Assembly: GCF_002875945.1 (NCBI RefSeq)
Contig: NZ_MCZK01000172.1
Span: 1-64,000, forward strand
Reading direction: 5' to 3'
Source: Vibrio lentus
GTDB taxonomy: Bacteria > Pseudomonadota > Gammaproteobacteria > Enterobacterales > Vibrionaceae
DNA: 64,000 bases
In this document: positions 25,931 through 34,557 of the stretch, one piece after another
Layout of the letters: each line of letters begins with the position of its first letter
Numbering within the stretch: the stretch's first letter is position 1
Program-made: the position numbers and the translations under genes
The notes under the pieces: model-generated
The model's database searches: none
Told to the model about the DNA's origin: nothing
Seen by the model: the letters and a program-made list of their open reading frames with translations, nothing else

Positions 25931-26818
25931 CTAGCCTTGCTTGCGACCAGAGATTCGACACCATTCTTGTTGTTCAATGATTGGATCAATGTGAAGCTCA
26001 TCACGATAATAAGTCGCAACATCTTCTGCTTGTGTATCCAAAACACCCGACATCGCAAGCACGCCAGTTGGCTTAATTAGGCCTTTGATGATGCCTGAAA
26101 GGTCGCGTAATGGACCTGCAAGAATGTTAGCAACAACAACGTCAGCAATCAGACCTTCAGGTTGATCTTGAGGTAGGAACACCTCTAGCTGCTCAGCAAC
26201 ACCATTGCGTTGTGCGTTGTCTTTTGAAGCAAGCAGAGCTTGAGGATCAATGTCGATCCCGATAACTTTTTCAGCGCCAAGTTTGATCGCAGCGATCGCA
26301 AGAATGCCTGAACCACAACCGAAATCGATCACGGTTTTGCCTGTAAGGTCTAAGCCTTCAAGCCACTCAAGACACAATGCCGTTGTTGGGTGAGTACCAG
26401 TACCAAATGCAAGACCAGGGTCTAACATGACGTTCACAGCGTCAGGTTCTGGGATATCACGCCAGCTCGGACAGATCCAAAGACGCTCACCAAACTTCAT
26501 TGGGTGGAAGTTATCCATCCATTCACGTTCCCAGTCCTTGTCTTCAATCTGCTCGATTTTATGAGCAAAGTCTGCAGGGAACATGTTGCTTGCTTTAATC
26601 TGCGCTAGAACGACACCAGTATCAATCTCAGCGTCGTATAGCGCGAGAATGTCAGTATCACCCCAAAGGCGAGTTTCACCCGGCAGAGGCTCAAATACAG
26701 GGGTATCTTGTGCATCCAGGAAAGTTACAGAAAGAGCACCAGTCTCTTCCATTAACATGTCGCCGATTTGTTCGGCATTTTCATTGGTCGCATTAAGCTT
26801 GATTTGAATCCAAGGCAT
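25931..26818 (-). CDS. prmA: Ribosomal protein L11 methyltransferase
   Basis: PrmA (295 aa) trimethylates L11 with S-adenosylmethionine. The small N-terminal L11-binding domain (MPWIQIKLNATNENAEQIGD) is followed by the methyltransferase fold with motif I VIDFGCGSGILAIAA near residue 163 and GTGTHPTTALCLEWL just before it. It lies 141 bases upstream of dusB. The length equals the E. coli protein closely. Confidence 0.96.
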   Translation of the reverse strand: MPWIQIKLNATNENAEQIGDMLMEETGALSVTFLDAQDTPVFEPLPGETRLWGDTDILALYDAEIDTGVVLAQIKASNMFPADFAHKIEQIEDKDWEREWMDNFHPMKFGERLWICPSWRDIPEPDAVNVMLDPGLAFGTGTHPTTALCLEWLEGLDLTGKTVIDFGCGSGILAIAAIKLGAEKVIGIDIDPQALLASKDNAQRNGVAEQLEVFLPQDQPEGLIADVVVANILAGPLRDLSGIIKGLIKPTGVLAMSGVLDTQAEDVATYYRDELHIDPIIEQQEWCRISGRKQG

Positions 26819-26936
26819 GGCTGCATCTTCTATATGAGAAAAATTGGATGGGGAGTCTAGCAGAAAATATGAGCAAATTCACCAAAACACCGCGGATTAT
26901 AAGAGGGATTATCGATTGATTTTTGCGAGTGTTTAA

Positions 26937-26966
26937 AAACAAAAATGCCCACCGAAGTGAGCATTT
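26937..26966 (-). terminator. Terminator of aroQ-accBC
   Basis: AAATGCCCAC (26943-26952) pairs with GTGAGCATTT (26957-26966) around CGAA. The single mismatch on the plus strand becomes a G-U pair on the minus strand, and the A tract becomes U, so it acts for accC. Confidence 0.85.
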
Positions 26967-27002
26967 ATTACTGTTCTACAGAGAACGTATTACGGAAGGC
27001 TA

Positions 27003-27044
27003 GCTTCTGTTGCAGACCAAGCTTCTATTGCAGACCAAGCTTCT
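27003..27044 (-). repeat. 18-bp tandem duplication across the accC stop codon
   Basis: GCTTCTGTTGCAGACCAA (27003-27020) is followed directly by GCTTCTATTGCAGACCAA (27021-27038) and a six-base start of a third copy. The single difference between the copies lies in the stop codon: TAG in the first-read copy, CAG in the next. Confidence 0.9.
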
Positions 27045-28368
27045 TCTCAAGGTAGTGGATGTTTGCACCACCGTGTTGGAAGTTTTCGTCGTTCATAATC
27101 GCTAATTGCAGCTCAGTATTGACGTTGATACCTTCAACAATCATTTCTGCTAGTGCGTTCTTCATACGTGCAATCGCTACGTCACGGTTCTCACCGTAAG
27201 TGATCAGCTTGCCGATCATTGAATCGTAATGCGGTGGCACTGTGTAGCCAGTGTAGATATGAGATTCCCAACGAACACCCATGCCGCCTGGTGCATGGAA
27301 ACGTTCAATCTTACCTGGTGAAGGTAGGAAGCGAACTGGATCTTCAGCATTGATACGACATTCGATTGAGTGGCCGCGCAGCTTGATATCATCCTGTGTG
27401 AATGATAGAGGCTGACCAGCAGCAATGCGAAGTTGCTCTTTCACTAGGTCGATACCCGTTACCATTTCAGTAATCGTGTGCTCAACCTGGATACGAGTGT
27501 TCATTTCGATGAAGTAGAACTCACCGTTCTCGTATAGGAATTCAAATGTACCTGCGCCGCGGTAACCAATCTCAAGACATGCACGAGTACAACGGTCGCC
27601 GATGTATTTACGCATTTCTTCAGTGATACCTGGTGCTGGCGCTTCTTCCACAACTTTTTGGTGACGACGCTGCATTGAACAGTCACGCTCACCTAGGTGG
27701 ATAGCATTGCCTTGGCCATCTGCAAGCACTTGTACTTCAATGTGACGTGGGTTTTCTAGGAATTTTTCCATGTAAACCATGTCGTTATTGAAACATGCTT
27801 TTGCTTCAGCACGCGTCATCGCGATAGCTTCTGTTAGTTCTTTTTCAGTACGAACAACACGCATACCACGACCGCCGCCGCCGCCAGATGCCTTGATGAT
27901 TACAGGGAAGCCAATGCGCTTAGCGTGCGCTTTGTTTTTTACTTCATCGTCATCAAGAGGACCGTCAGAACCTGGTACACAAGGTACGCCAGCTTTTTTC
28001 ATTGACGTGATAGCTGACACTTTGTCACCCATCATGCGAATGGTTTCAGCTTTAGGGCCAACGAAGATAAAACCACTGCGCTCTACCTGTTCTGCAAAGT
28101 CTGCATTTTCAGATAGGAAGCCGTAGCCTGGGTGAATAGCGACTGCACCAGTAACTTCAGCTGCGCTGATGATACGAGGGATGTTCAGGTAGCTATCGAT
28201 ACCGCGAGCTGGACCAATACAAATGGTTTCGTCAGCAAGAAGTACGTGCTTAAGATCACGGTCAGCAGTTGAGTGAACCGCTACCGTTTTGATGCCAAGC
28301 TCTTTACATGCTCGCAGAATACGCAGTGCAATTTCACCACGGTTCGCGATTACTAATTTATCTAACAT
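27025..28368 (-). CDS. accC: Acetyl-CoA carboxylase, biotin carboxylase subunit
   Basis: AccC (447 aa) carboxylates the biotin on AccB with ATP and bicarbonate, the first step of fatty acid synthesis. It starts MLDKLVIANRGEIALRILRA and has the ATP-grasp glycine-rich loop KASGGGGGRGMRVV, the MQRRHQKVVEEAPAP segment, and FIEMNTRIQVEHT. The C-terminus LEKKLGLQ ends at a TAG that lies in an 18-bp tandem duplication; E. coli ends two residues later. It follows accB by 15 bases. Confidence 0.98.
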   Translation of the reverse strand: MLDKLVIANRGEIALRILRACKELGIKTVAVHSTADRDLKHVLLADETICIGPARGIDSYLNIPRIISAAEVTGAVAIHPGYGFLSENADFAEQVERSGFIFVGPKAETIRMMGDKVSAITSMKKAGVPCVPGSDGPLDDDEVKNKAHAKRIGFPVIIKASGGGGGRGMRVVRTEKELTEAIAMTRAEAKACFNNDMVYMEKFLENPRHIEVQVLADGQGNAIHLGERDCSMQRRHQKVVEEAPAPGITEEMRKYIGDRCTRACLEIGYRGAGTFEFLYENGEFYFIEMNTRIQVEHTITEMVTGIDLVKEQLRIAAGQPLSFTQDDIKLRGHSIECRINAEDPVRFLPSPGKIERFHAPGGMGVRWESHIYTGYTVPPHYDSMIGKLITYGENRDVAIARMKNALAEMIVEGINVNTELQLAIMNDENFQHGGANIHYLEKKLGLQ

Positions 28369-28383
28369 AATAAGTGCTCTCTA

Positions 28384-28836
28384 TTATTCGATAATTACTA
28401 GAGCTTGGTCGAATTCTACTGGTTGACCGTCTTCAACTAGGATTGCTGTTACAACACCAGACTTATCAGCTTCGATTTGGTTCATCATTTTCATTGCTTC
28501 AACGATACATAGAGTTTCGCCAGCAGTTACAGATTGACCAACTTTAACGAATGGTTTTGCATCTGGGCTTGGAGCGCCGTAGAAAGTACCAACCATTGGA
28601 GAAAGAACTTGGTGACCAGCTGGAACCGCAGGAGCTGCTGCTTCCGCTGCTACAGGTGCCGCCGCAGGTGCTGCTGCCGCTACAGGAGCTGGAGCCGCTG
28701 CATATTGAATAGGCGCTGCAGATACAGGGCTGTTACGACTGATTCGTACTGACTCTTCACCTTCAGAGATCTCTAGCTCAGAAATGCCAGACTCTTCAAC
28801 CAATTCGATTAGCTTTTTGATTTTGCGAATATCCAT
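28384..28836 (-). CDS. accB: Acetyl-CoA carboxylase, biotin carboxyl carrier protein
   Basis: BCCP (150 aa) carries the biotin between carboxylase and carboxyltransferase. The N-terminal domain MDIRKIKKLIELVEESGI is followed by an Ala/Pro-rich linker (about 40-72). The C-terminal lipoyl/biotinyl domain has the biotinylated Lys116 in EAMKMMN and the thumb-containing region GAPSPDAKPF. AGAGAAAGAAACA precedes the ATG. Middle gene of aroQ-accB-accC. Confidence 0.98.
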   Translation of the reverse strand: MDIRKIKKLIELVEESGISELEISEGEESVRISRNSPVSAAPIQYAAAPAPVAAAAPAAAPVAAEAAAPAVPAGHQVLSPMVGTFYGAPSPDAKPFVKVGQSVTAGETLCIVEAMKMMNQIEADKSGVVTAILVEDGQPVEFDQALVIIE

Positions 28837-28910
28837 TGTTTCTTTCTCTTTATCTGTTGATTGAACTTACTCTTTGACTGAGTAGGTTAGTAATAGTTCG
28901 TTGTTTTTAT

Positions 28911-29360
28911 TTACTTTGCGTTGAGCTTGTTGAGCGCAGCCGTCAAAGCAAATTGATAACCTTGGGCACCTAAGCCACAAATCACACCTTCTGCTTTATC
29001 AGATAGGTAAGAGTGGTGACGGAATGGTTCACGTGCGTGAACATTCGATAGATGAACCTCAATAAATGGGATAGCAACACCAAGTAGTGCATCACGCAAC
29101 GCCACACTGGTATGTGTAAAGGCCGCTGGGTTGATAATAATAAAATCAACATTTTGATAAGCACTATGGATAGCTTCAATCAGTTCATACTCACGATTTG
29201 ACTGTAAGTGAGACAGCTCAACATCTTGTGTTTTCGCTTGCTCGGTCAAAGAGCTAATAATCTGGTCAAGTGTTTGAGAACCGTAGTGTGCAGGCTCTCT
29301 AAGGCCTAACAGGTTAAGGTTTGGGCCATTTAAAACTAGAATGCGAAACTTTGTAGACAT
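28911..29360 (-). CDS. aroQ: 3-dehydroquinate dehydratase, type II
   Basis: AroQ (149 aa) dehydrates 3-dehydroquinate in the shikimate pathway. It has the N-terminal LVLNGPNLNLLGLREP motif, the lid Tyr in AHYGSQTL, INPAAFTHTSVALRDAL and the catalytic His in EVHLSNVHAREPFRHHS. ATG 29360 gives MSTKFRILVLNGPN and the normal length; a further 16 upstream residues (to 29408) are not family-like. It is 74 bases ahead of accB, the common gammaproteobacterial arrangement. Confidence 0.95.
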   Translation of the reverse strand: MSTKFRILVLNGPNLNLLGLREPAHYGSQTLDQIISSLTEQAKTQDVELSHLQSNREYELIEAIHSAYQNVDFIIINPAAFTHTSVALRDALLGVAIPFIEVHLSNVHAREPFRHHSYLSDKAEGVICGLGAQGYQFALTAALNKLNAK

Positions 29361-29416
29361 TGTGGGGCTATCTTCCTTTATCGTGTTTACGAATGTGAAT
29401 GTTGCCATTTTATTGA

Positions 29417-29455
29417 AAATTTGGGGTTAATTTCCAGTAAGAAAAACCCAAATTT
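29417..29455. repeat. Inverted repeat upstream of aroQ
   Basis: AAATTTGGG (29417-29425) and CCCAAATTT (29447-29455) are perfect arms separated by 21 bases, 57-95 bases upstream of the aroQ start. This could be an operator or leader stem. Function unknown. Confidence 0.4.
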
Positions 29456-29608
29456 AAAAATTAGAACCAGATTATAGCTAATTCAGCGCAAATCGCAGCA
29501 ATTTACTGGTCTAATCTCCTATAAGTACGGCATGGAATTGTTATCAACTTAACAAAAAACCGCGATTGCCTTAATTTTATCGAAGATATTTGAGATCAAG
29601 ATCGGCCA

Positions 29609-29637
29609 TAAAAAAACCGCCACATAGGTGACGGTTT
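29609..29637 (-). terminator. Terminator of acs
   Basis: AAACCGCCAC (29614-29623) pairs with GTGACGGTTT (29628-29637); the plus-strand mismatch becomes G-U on the minus strand, followed by a U tract from the A run at 29610-29616. Confidence 0.8.
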
Positions 29638-29682
29638 ATTAATGGCTGTTTTAAACAGTGATTAGCTAATGTGACGAGTTGC

Positions 29683-31632
29683 TTATGCCAATTCTGCTTT
29701 CTCAGCAATCAGCTTATCGACCACGCTCGGGTCGGCCAGTGTCGACGTATCGCCTAGGTTGCCAGTATCGCCTGTGGCAATCTTACGTAGGATACGACGC
29801 ATGATTTTACCTGAACGAGTTTTTGGCAGAGAGTCTGTCCAATGCAGTACATCTGGTGTTGCGATTGGGCCAATCTCTTTACGTACCCAGTCTTTCACTT
29901 CTTTATGAAGCTCTGCGGTTGGGAATTCACTATCATTTAGTGTGATGTAAGCGTAAATTGCTTGGCCTTTAATATCATGAGGAATGCCCACAATCGCTGC
30001 CTCTGCAATCTTATCGAACGCCACTAGCGCCGATTCAATCTCAGCGGTACCCATACGGTGACCTGACACGTTAAGCACGTCATCCACACGACCCGTAATC
30101 CAGTAGTAACCGTCTTCATCACGACGAGCGCCATCACTGGTAAAGTACATGCCTTTAAAGGTAGAGAAGTAAGTCTGCTCAAAACGGTCATGATCGCCGT
30201 GAACGGTACGCATTTGGCCCGGCCAAGAGTCAAGAATCACTAGGTTTCCGTCAGTCGCGCCTTCAATGATGTTGCCCATGTTGTCGACAAGCGCGGGTTG
30301 CACACCGAAGAAGGGACGAGTTGCTGAACCCGGTTTTAGGTCGGTTGCGCCCGGTAGTGGTGCGATTAAGATGCCGCCTGTTTCTGTTTGCCACCATGTA
30401 TCGACAATCGGAGACTGCTCATTACCAATCGTTTTGTAGTACCACTCCCACGCTTCAGGGTTGATAGGTTCACCTACCGAGCCCATGACTCTTAGGCTGT
30501 CACGAGAAGTCCCTTCAACCGCTTCATTGCCTTTTGCCATTAGGGCACGAATCGCCGTTGGTGCAGTATAAAGAATATTAACTTGATGCTTATCGACCAC
30601 TTCACTCATGCGGCTTGTGTTCGGGTAATTCGGCACGCCTTCAAACAGAATGGTTTTTGCACCATTAGCTAGCGGCCCGTATACAAGGTAAGTGTGACCG
30701 GTAATCCAACCCACATCCGCAGTACACCAGAAGGTTTCGCCTTCTTGGTAATCGAATACGTATTTGAAGGTCATGGCTGCATAAACAAGGTAACCACCTG
30801 TGGTGTGCATTACACCCTTAGGTTTGCCTGTTGAGCCTGATGTATAAAGAATGAATAGTGGATCTTCCGCATTCATCTCTTCAGGTGGGCAATCAGCTGA
30901 TACGTTTGCGATAGCATCATGCCACCACACATCACGGTGTTCGTGCCAAGCAACATCACCGCCAGTGCGTTTGAATACCACAACCTTCTCGATGTTCTTC
31001 ACTTCAGGGTTAGTGAGTGCTTCATCGACATTCTTCTTCAGTGGAACAGCGCGGCCGCCACGCACGCCTTCATCGGCAGTGATAACGACTTTAGAGTTTG
31101 AATCGATAATACGACCAGACAGTGCTTCAGGTGAGAAACCACCGAATACCACTGTGTGAACCGCACCGATACGGGTACATGCCAGCATCGCAACTGCAGC
31201 TTCTGGAACCATTGGCATGTATAAACAAACCACATCACCTTTACGTACGCCTTGCTCTTTCAGAGCATTTGAAAACAGGCACACTTCTTTGTGCAGTTCG
31301 TTAAAGGTTAGGGTTTTATCATCAGCAGGGTCATCGCCTTCCCAGATGATAGCGACTTCATCACCGCGCTCAGCAAGGTGGCGGTCGATACAGTTAGCCG
31401 AAACGTTAAGCGTGCCATCTTCAAACCAGCGAATATCAATGTGGCCAGGGTCGAAAGAGGTATTTTTTACTTGTGTGAAAGGCTTAATCCAATCAACGAT
31501 TTTTCCGTGTTCACCCCAAAAGCCTTCAGGGTCAGAAACAGATTGTTGGTACATGGCTAGGTAAGTGTCATTATCCGCGTGTGTGGTTGATTTAATACTT
31601 TCTTTTACCGGATAAACGTGGGCTTCACTCAT
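29683..31632 (-). CDS. acs: Acetyl-CoA synthetase
   Basis: Acs (649 aa) activates acetate to acetyl-CoA through acetyl-AMP, the scavenging side of the acetate switch. It has the P-loop-like LFILYTSGSTGKPKGVMHT, the WWQTETGGILI region, and the C-terminal hinge and lysine site LPKTRSGKIMRRILRK whose Lys is acetylated in Salmonella. AAGGAGAGATGCA precedes ATG 31632. In V. cholerae acs is activated by CrbS/CrbR, whose likely equivalents are at 35860 and 45586. An exonuclease/DUF294 pair lies upstream on the same strand. Confidence 0.98.
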   Translation of the reverse strand: MSEAHVYPVKESIKSTTHADNDTYLAMYQQSVSDPEGFWGEHGKIVDWIKPFTQVKNTSFDPGHIDIRWFEDGTLNVSANCIDRHLAERGDEVAIIWEGDDPADDKTLTFNELHKEVCLFSNALKEQGVRKGDVVCLYMPMVPEAAVAMLACTRIGAVHTVVFGGFSPEALSGRIIDSNSKVVITADEGVRGGRAVPLKKNVDEALTNPEVKNIEKVVVFKRTGGDVAWHEHRDVWWHDAIANVSADCPPEEMNAEDPLFILYTSGSTGKPKGVMHTTGGYLVYAAMTFKYVFDYQEGETFWCTADVGWITGHTYLVYGPLANGAKTILFEGVPNYPNTSRMSEVVDKHQVNILYTAPTAIRALMAKGNEAVEGTSRDSLRVMGSVGEPINPEAWEWYYKTIGNEQSPIVDTWWQTETGGILIAPLPGATDLKPGSATRPFFGVQPALVDNMGNIIEGATDGNLVILDSWPGQMRTVHGDHDRFEQTYFSTFKGMYFTSDGARRDEDGYYWITGRVDDVLNVSGHRMGTAEIESALVAFDKIAEAAIVGIPHDIKGQAIYAYITLNDSEFPTAELHKEVKDWVRKEIGPIATPDVLHWTDSLPKTRSGKIMRRILRKIATGDTGNLGDTSTLADPSVVDKLIAEKAELA

Positions 31633-31850
31633 TGCATCTCTCCTTGTGCCTACATTCTTAATGAACTGGCAACTTCCTTTGTGTTCAGTTTCTAAGTCTA
31701 TTACAGGACCGTCGTTGTGCTATCACTCTCGGCTAGGACGGCGATTTCCACAATTAGACTTTAGGATGAGACGGCGCTTTTCACTTACAAAATAGCGAGT
31801 TAAGTTCATTTTTGCGATATTGCTCTCTATGTAGAAAGGCAATGGTTGAA

Positions 31851-32483
31851 TTAAGAATAAGAAGAGTTGAAACGAGGTAAATCACCGTGTTTAAGGCGAA
31901 CAAAGATCAGCGCAGCGGAGATAGCATCTTGTAATGCATCATGTTTATTTACTGGGATAGGCAAATCCAGCTGGCGGCAGATGGCGTCCATACTGAGATC
32001 GAAGTAGGCATTGGGAAGCTGCCTTTCGAGTTTGTCTTGATAGAGCAGGCTCACTTCGACTAATCGGTTAGGCAGTGGGAATCCGAGTTGTTTTAAACAG
32101 GCGCGGTCGAGAATTTTCTTGTCATAGCGGATGTGATAACCGACTAAAGGACGATTACCAATGAAGTCGAGCAGTTCGATTAAGGCCTGTTTTTCTTCAA
32201 TACCGTGTTTTAGATCTTGATGGCGAATGCGATGAATTTTGATTGAATTGCCATCGAGAGATTGAGGAGCACGCAGCCGAACTTCAAAAGGCTGGCTGGT
32301 AATGATTCGGTTACCGATGATCTTAGTCGCGGCAATGGTGACCAATTCGGCCTGATTGGGATCGAGGCTGGTGGTTTCACAATCAAGAGATACGTATTCG
32401 TGATCAACAGGCGCCGCAAACAGAGGCTGATAAAGAGAGCCTTTGAGTTTGTGATGCCAGTAATAGCGAACCAACCTATTCAT
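31851..32483 (-). CDS. DEDDh 3'-5' exonuclease (DnaQ-like)
   Basis: This 210-aa nuclease has all three exonuclease motifs: ExoI with D34 and E36 in LDCETTSLD, ExoII in GYHIRYDKKIL (D121), and ExoIII in HDALQDA (H181, D186), which places it in the DEDDh class with DNA polymerase III epsilon. The substrate is unknown. A basic N-terminal segment of about 25 residues precedes the fold. It starts 11 bases after the DUF294 gene and likely shares its message. The pair sits upstream of acs, an association I recall from V. cholerae and pseudomonads. Confidence 0.88.
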   Translation of the reverse strand: MNRLVRYYWHHKLKGSLYQPLFAAPVDHEYVSLDCETTSLDPNQAELVTIAATKIIGNRIITSQPFEVRLRAPQSLDGNSIKIHRIRHQDLKHGIEEKQALIELLDFIGNRPLVGYHIRYDKKILDRACLKQLGFPLPNRLVEVSLLYQDKLERQLPNAYFDLSMDAICRQLDLPIPVNKHDALQDAISAALIFVRLKHGDLPRFNSSYS

Positions 32484-32494
32484 CGTTCAGTCGT

Positions 32495-34327
32495 CTAATC
32501 TCTTATCTGATAATGGTAGCCAAGCCATTGCTTGAATTTCTTGACCACATGTAGGCTATGACGAAGTAAGTCTCGGTCAGCCCGTTCCATCAGTTTGACG
32601 TCGATTTTATTGCTGCTGTGTTGCTGAGAAAGCCTTTGCGCCAAACGCCATTTAAAGAACTGTTTGAGTGCTTCATTGAGGTTGTCCGCGGTACTTTGCT
32701 CTAACACCTTCTTGCTAACCAGCTGTTCAATACGTTCAAAGGTGTTGTTCACCGTGACACCATGCTCAAGGCAAAGTGCTCTCACGCCGTGCACAATCGG
32801 GAAAATACCACCTTGTTTGATATCGAGCCCTGACTTGGATTTTTTTACATTACCAAACAGGGTGAGGGGAACTGAAAAGTTAAGAGCAGGGCGGCAGAAT
32901 TCAGTCAGAATCAATTCTTGTCCTAGCATCAAATCACTCAGGTGCTGCTTAACCGGATTTAATAGTTCTCTGTTACCCGCAACGGCATGTGCATCCGCCA
33001 TGATAGCAATATCCATCACGGTGTCTGGCGTTGCTTTTTTTACCCAACGGGTGAGCGTTTGTTTCCACTCTTGTTGTGAGTGAACCCATTTCGGGTTGTT
33101 GACCATCACGTTGCCCGGGCAGAGTGGGTAGCCTAATTGCTGCAATGTATGAGTTAGGTCGTTCATTGCACTTTGGCATTGGTGCCACTCCAAGCCATCC
33201 TGAATAATCAGCGCATTATCTTGATCGGTTTTAAGGATTTGCTCTCCGCGACCTTCAGACCCTAATACGATCAGGCAGCAGTGGTTCTGCAATGCTGATG
33301 GAATAACCAACTCAAAAGCCTTCTCTATGATCTGTTCATTAACGGCTGAAATTAGCTCCATGATGAAGCGTGTGCGAATGCCGTTGCTGAGTAGGCTTTC
33401 GACCAGTTGACGTTGTTTATTGGAGGCTAATGCCAGCTCTTCAATGCTGGTGGCTCGCGCAATACGCAAAGTAAGAACGTGAGAATGAGTAGAGAATGCA
33501 CTCAAAATCTGCGTCATATCCACCATACCAACAGCATTTGGACCATCACAAACCATCAGCCTTTTTACGCGATTTCGGGTCATGGTGATCATGGCGTTAA
33601 ACAAGAAGTCCCCTTGATTAACGTGCAGTACCGGGAACGTTGCTATCTCGCCAACCGCGGTATCGAGCGGATGATTATCGAGCATCACCGCGTGCAATAA
33701 ATTGGTTCTTGTGACGATTCCATACGGAAAGGAACATGATGATCCAAAAGCTTTTGGATCATCATGTTCTAAATGAACCAAGGCCGAGTCCAACCCTTGT
33801 TCTTTAAGGGTTTGAGTAACTTGGTTGATAGGTTGGCCGGGTTCCAGTATCAGTGGCGGGTGATAGATCGACTCGTCCACTTTGGTCAGTATGAACTCGG
33901 CAAGATTCTGTTGCTGTTGAGCGGCTTCTATCAGCGCTTTTCGTGTCGAAAGGTTGCTATCAAAGTAAGCGGCAAACTGGCCATTGGCGTGGTAAAGATC
34001 GAGAAAGATATCGGTTGGCAGTAGATAACTTAACGTATCTTCAAGCGCGATATATTGGTGTTTGGTGTGAGGCTCAAACTGACTGCGTACATCGAATATA
34101 TCGTCATTGGCATAGTGTGCGTAGATCTCTCCATCGCTGCTCGCGCGCTCTTCAACAGCGCCTTTAATCAGAATATGCAGATGGCGACTTGGGCGGTCTG
34201 CCTCCAATATCACCTCGTGTGCTCGGTAATAAACCACATCCAATGAAGAGCGCAGTGTTAACTGCTCCGTGTCGGACAGGCTATCGAAGGGCGGGTGCTG
34301 CATATTAAATTTATCAGGCATAAGCAT
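32495..34327 (-). CDS. cNMP-binding/CBS/DUF294 nucleotidyltransferase-like protein
   Basis: This 610-aa cytoplasmic signalling-type protein has an N-terminal cyclic-nucleotide-binding fold (about 12-125), a CBS pair (about 155-285) that may bind adenine nucleotides, a DUF294 nucleotidyltransferase-like domain with GSEGRGEQ (356-363) and TDQDNA (367-372), and a DUF294 C-terminal helical domain to the end. No catalytic role is proven. A perfect 38-bp palindrome lies inside the first CBS repeat, encoding residues about 187-198. The start is either ATG 34327 or the Met two codons on; neither has a clear ribosome site. Co-directional with the exonuclease and acs. Confidence 0.85.
   Translation of the reverse strand: MLMPDKFNMQHPPFDSLSDTEQLTLRSSLDVVYYRAHEVILEADRPSRHLHILIKGAVEERASSDGEIYAHYANDDIFDVRSQFEPHTKHQYIALEDTLSYLLPTDIFLDLYHANGQFAAYFDSNLSTRKALIEAAQQQQNLAEFILTKVDESIYHPPLILEPGQPINQVTQTLKEQGLDSALVHLEHDDPKAFGSSCSFPYGIVTRTNLLHAVMLDNHPLDTAVGEIATFPVLHVNQGDFLFNAMITMTRNRVKRLMVCDGPNAVGMVDMTQILSAFSTHSHVLTLRIARATSIEELALASNKQRQLVESLLSNGIRTRFIMELISAVNEQIIEKAFELVIPSALQNHCCLIVLGSEGRGEQILKTDQDNALIIQDGLEWHQCQSAMNDLTHTLQQLGYPLCPGNVMVNNPKWVHSQQEWKQTLTRWVKKATPDTVMDIAIMADAHAVAGNRELLNPVKQHLSDLMLGQELILTEFCRPALNFSVPLTLFGNVKKSKSGLDIKQGGIFPIVHGVRALCLEHGVTVNNTFERIEQLVSKKVLEQSTADNLNEALKQFFKWRLAQRLSQQHSSNKIDVKLMERADRDLLRHSLHVVKKFKQWLGYHYQIRD
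33732..33769. repeat. Perfect 38-bp palindrome inside a coding sequence
   Basis: GAACATGATGATCCAAAAG (33732-33750) is followed with no spacer by its exact reverse complement (33751-33769). It encodes the segment EHDDPKAFGSSC of the DUF294 protein, an apparent loop insertion in the first CBS repeat. Confidence 0.95.
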
Positions 34328-34557
34328 CGAAAGAAGTAGGAGTCTCTTTTCAGTCTGACAAATTACTAGCGAAGCTCCAGACGACTTTAGTCTAAATGCG
34401 ATCGTGGGTGTTGGTGAGCGCCGGATACCTCAGTTAAATGGGATATCGATATTCATTGAATACAGGAATGCTATCTCCTCAATAATTCCCTTTTTCATCG
34501 TATACGACGTAGGCATAATTGGTTCTGCCTTTTTCTGCACATTTTTATAGGTCGCCT

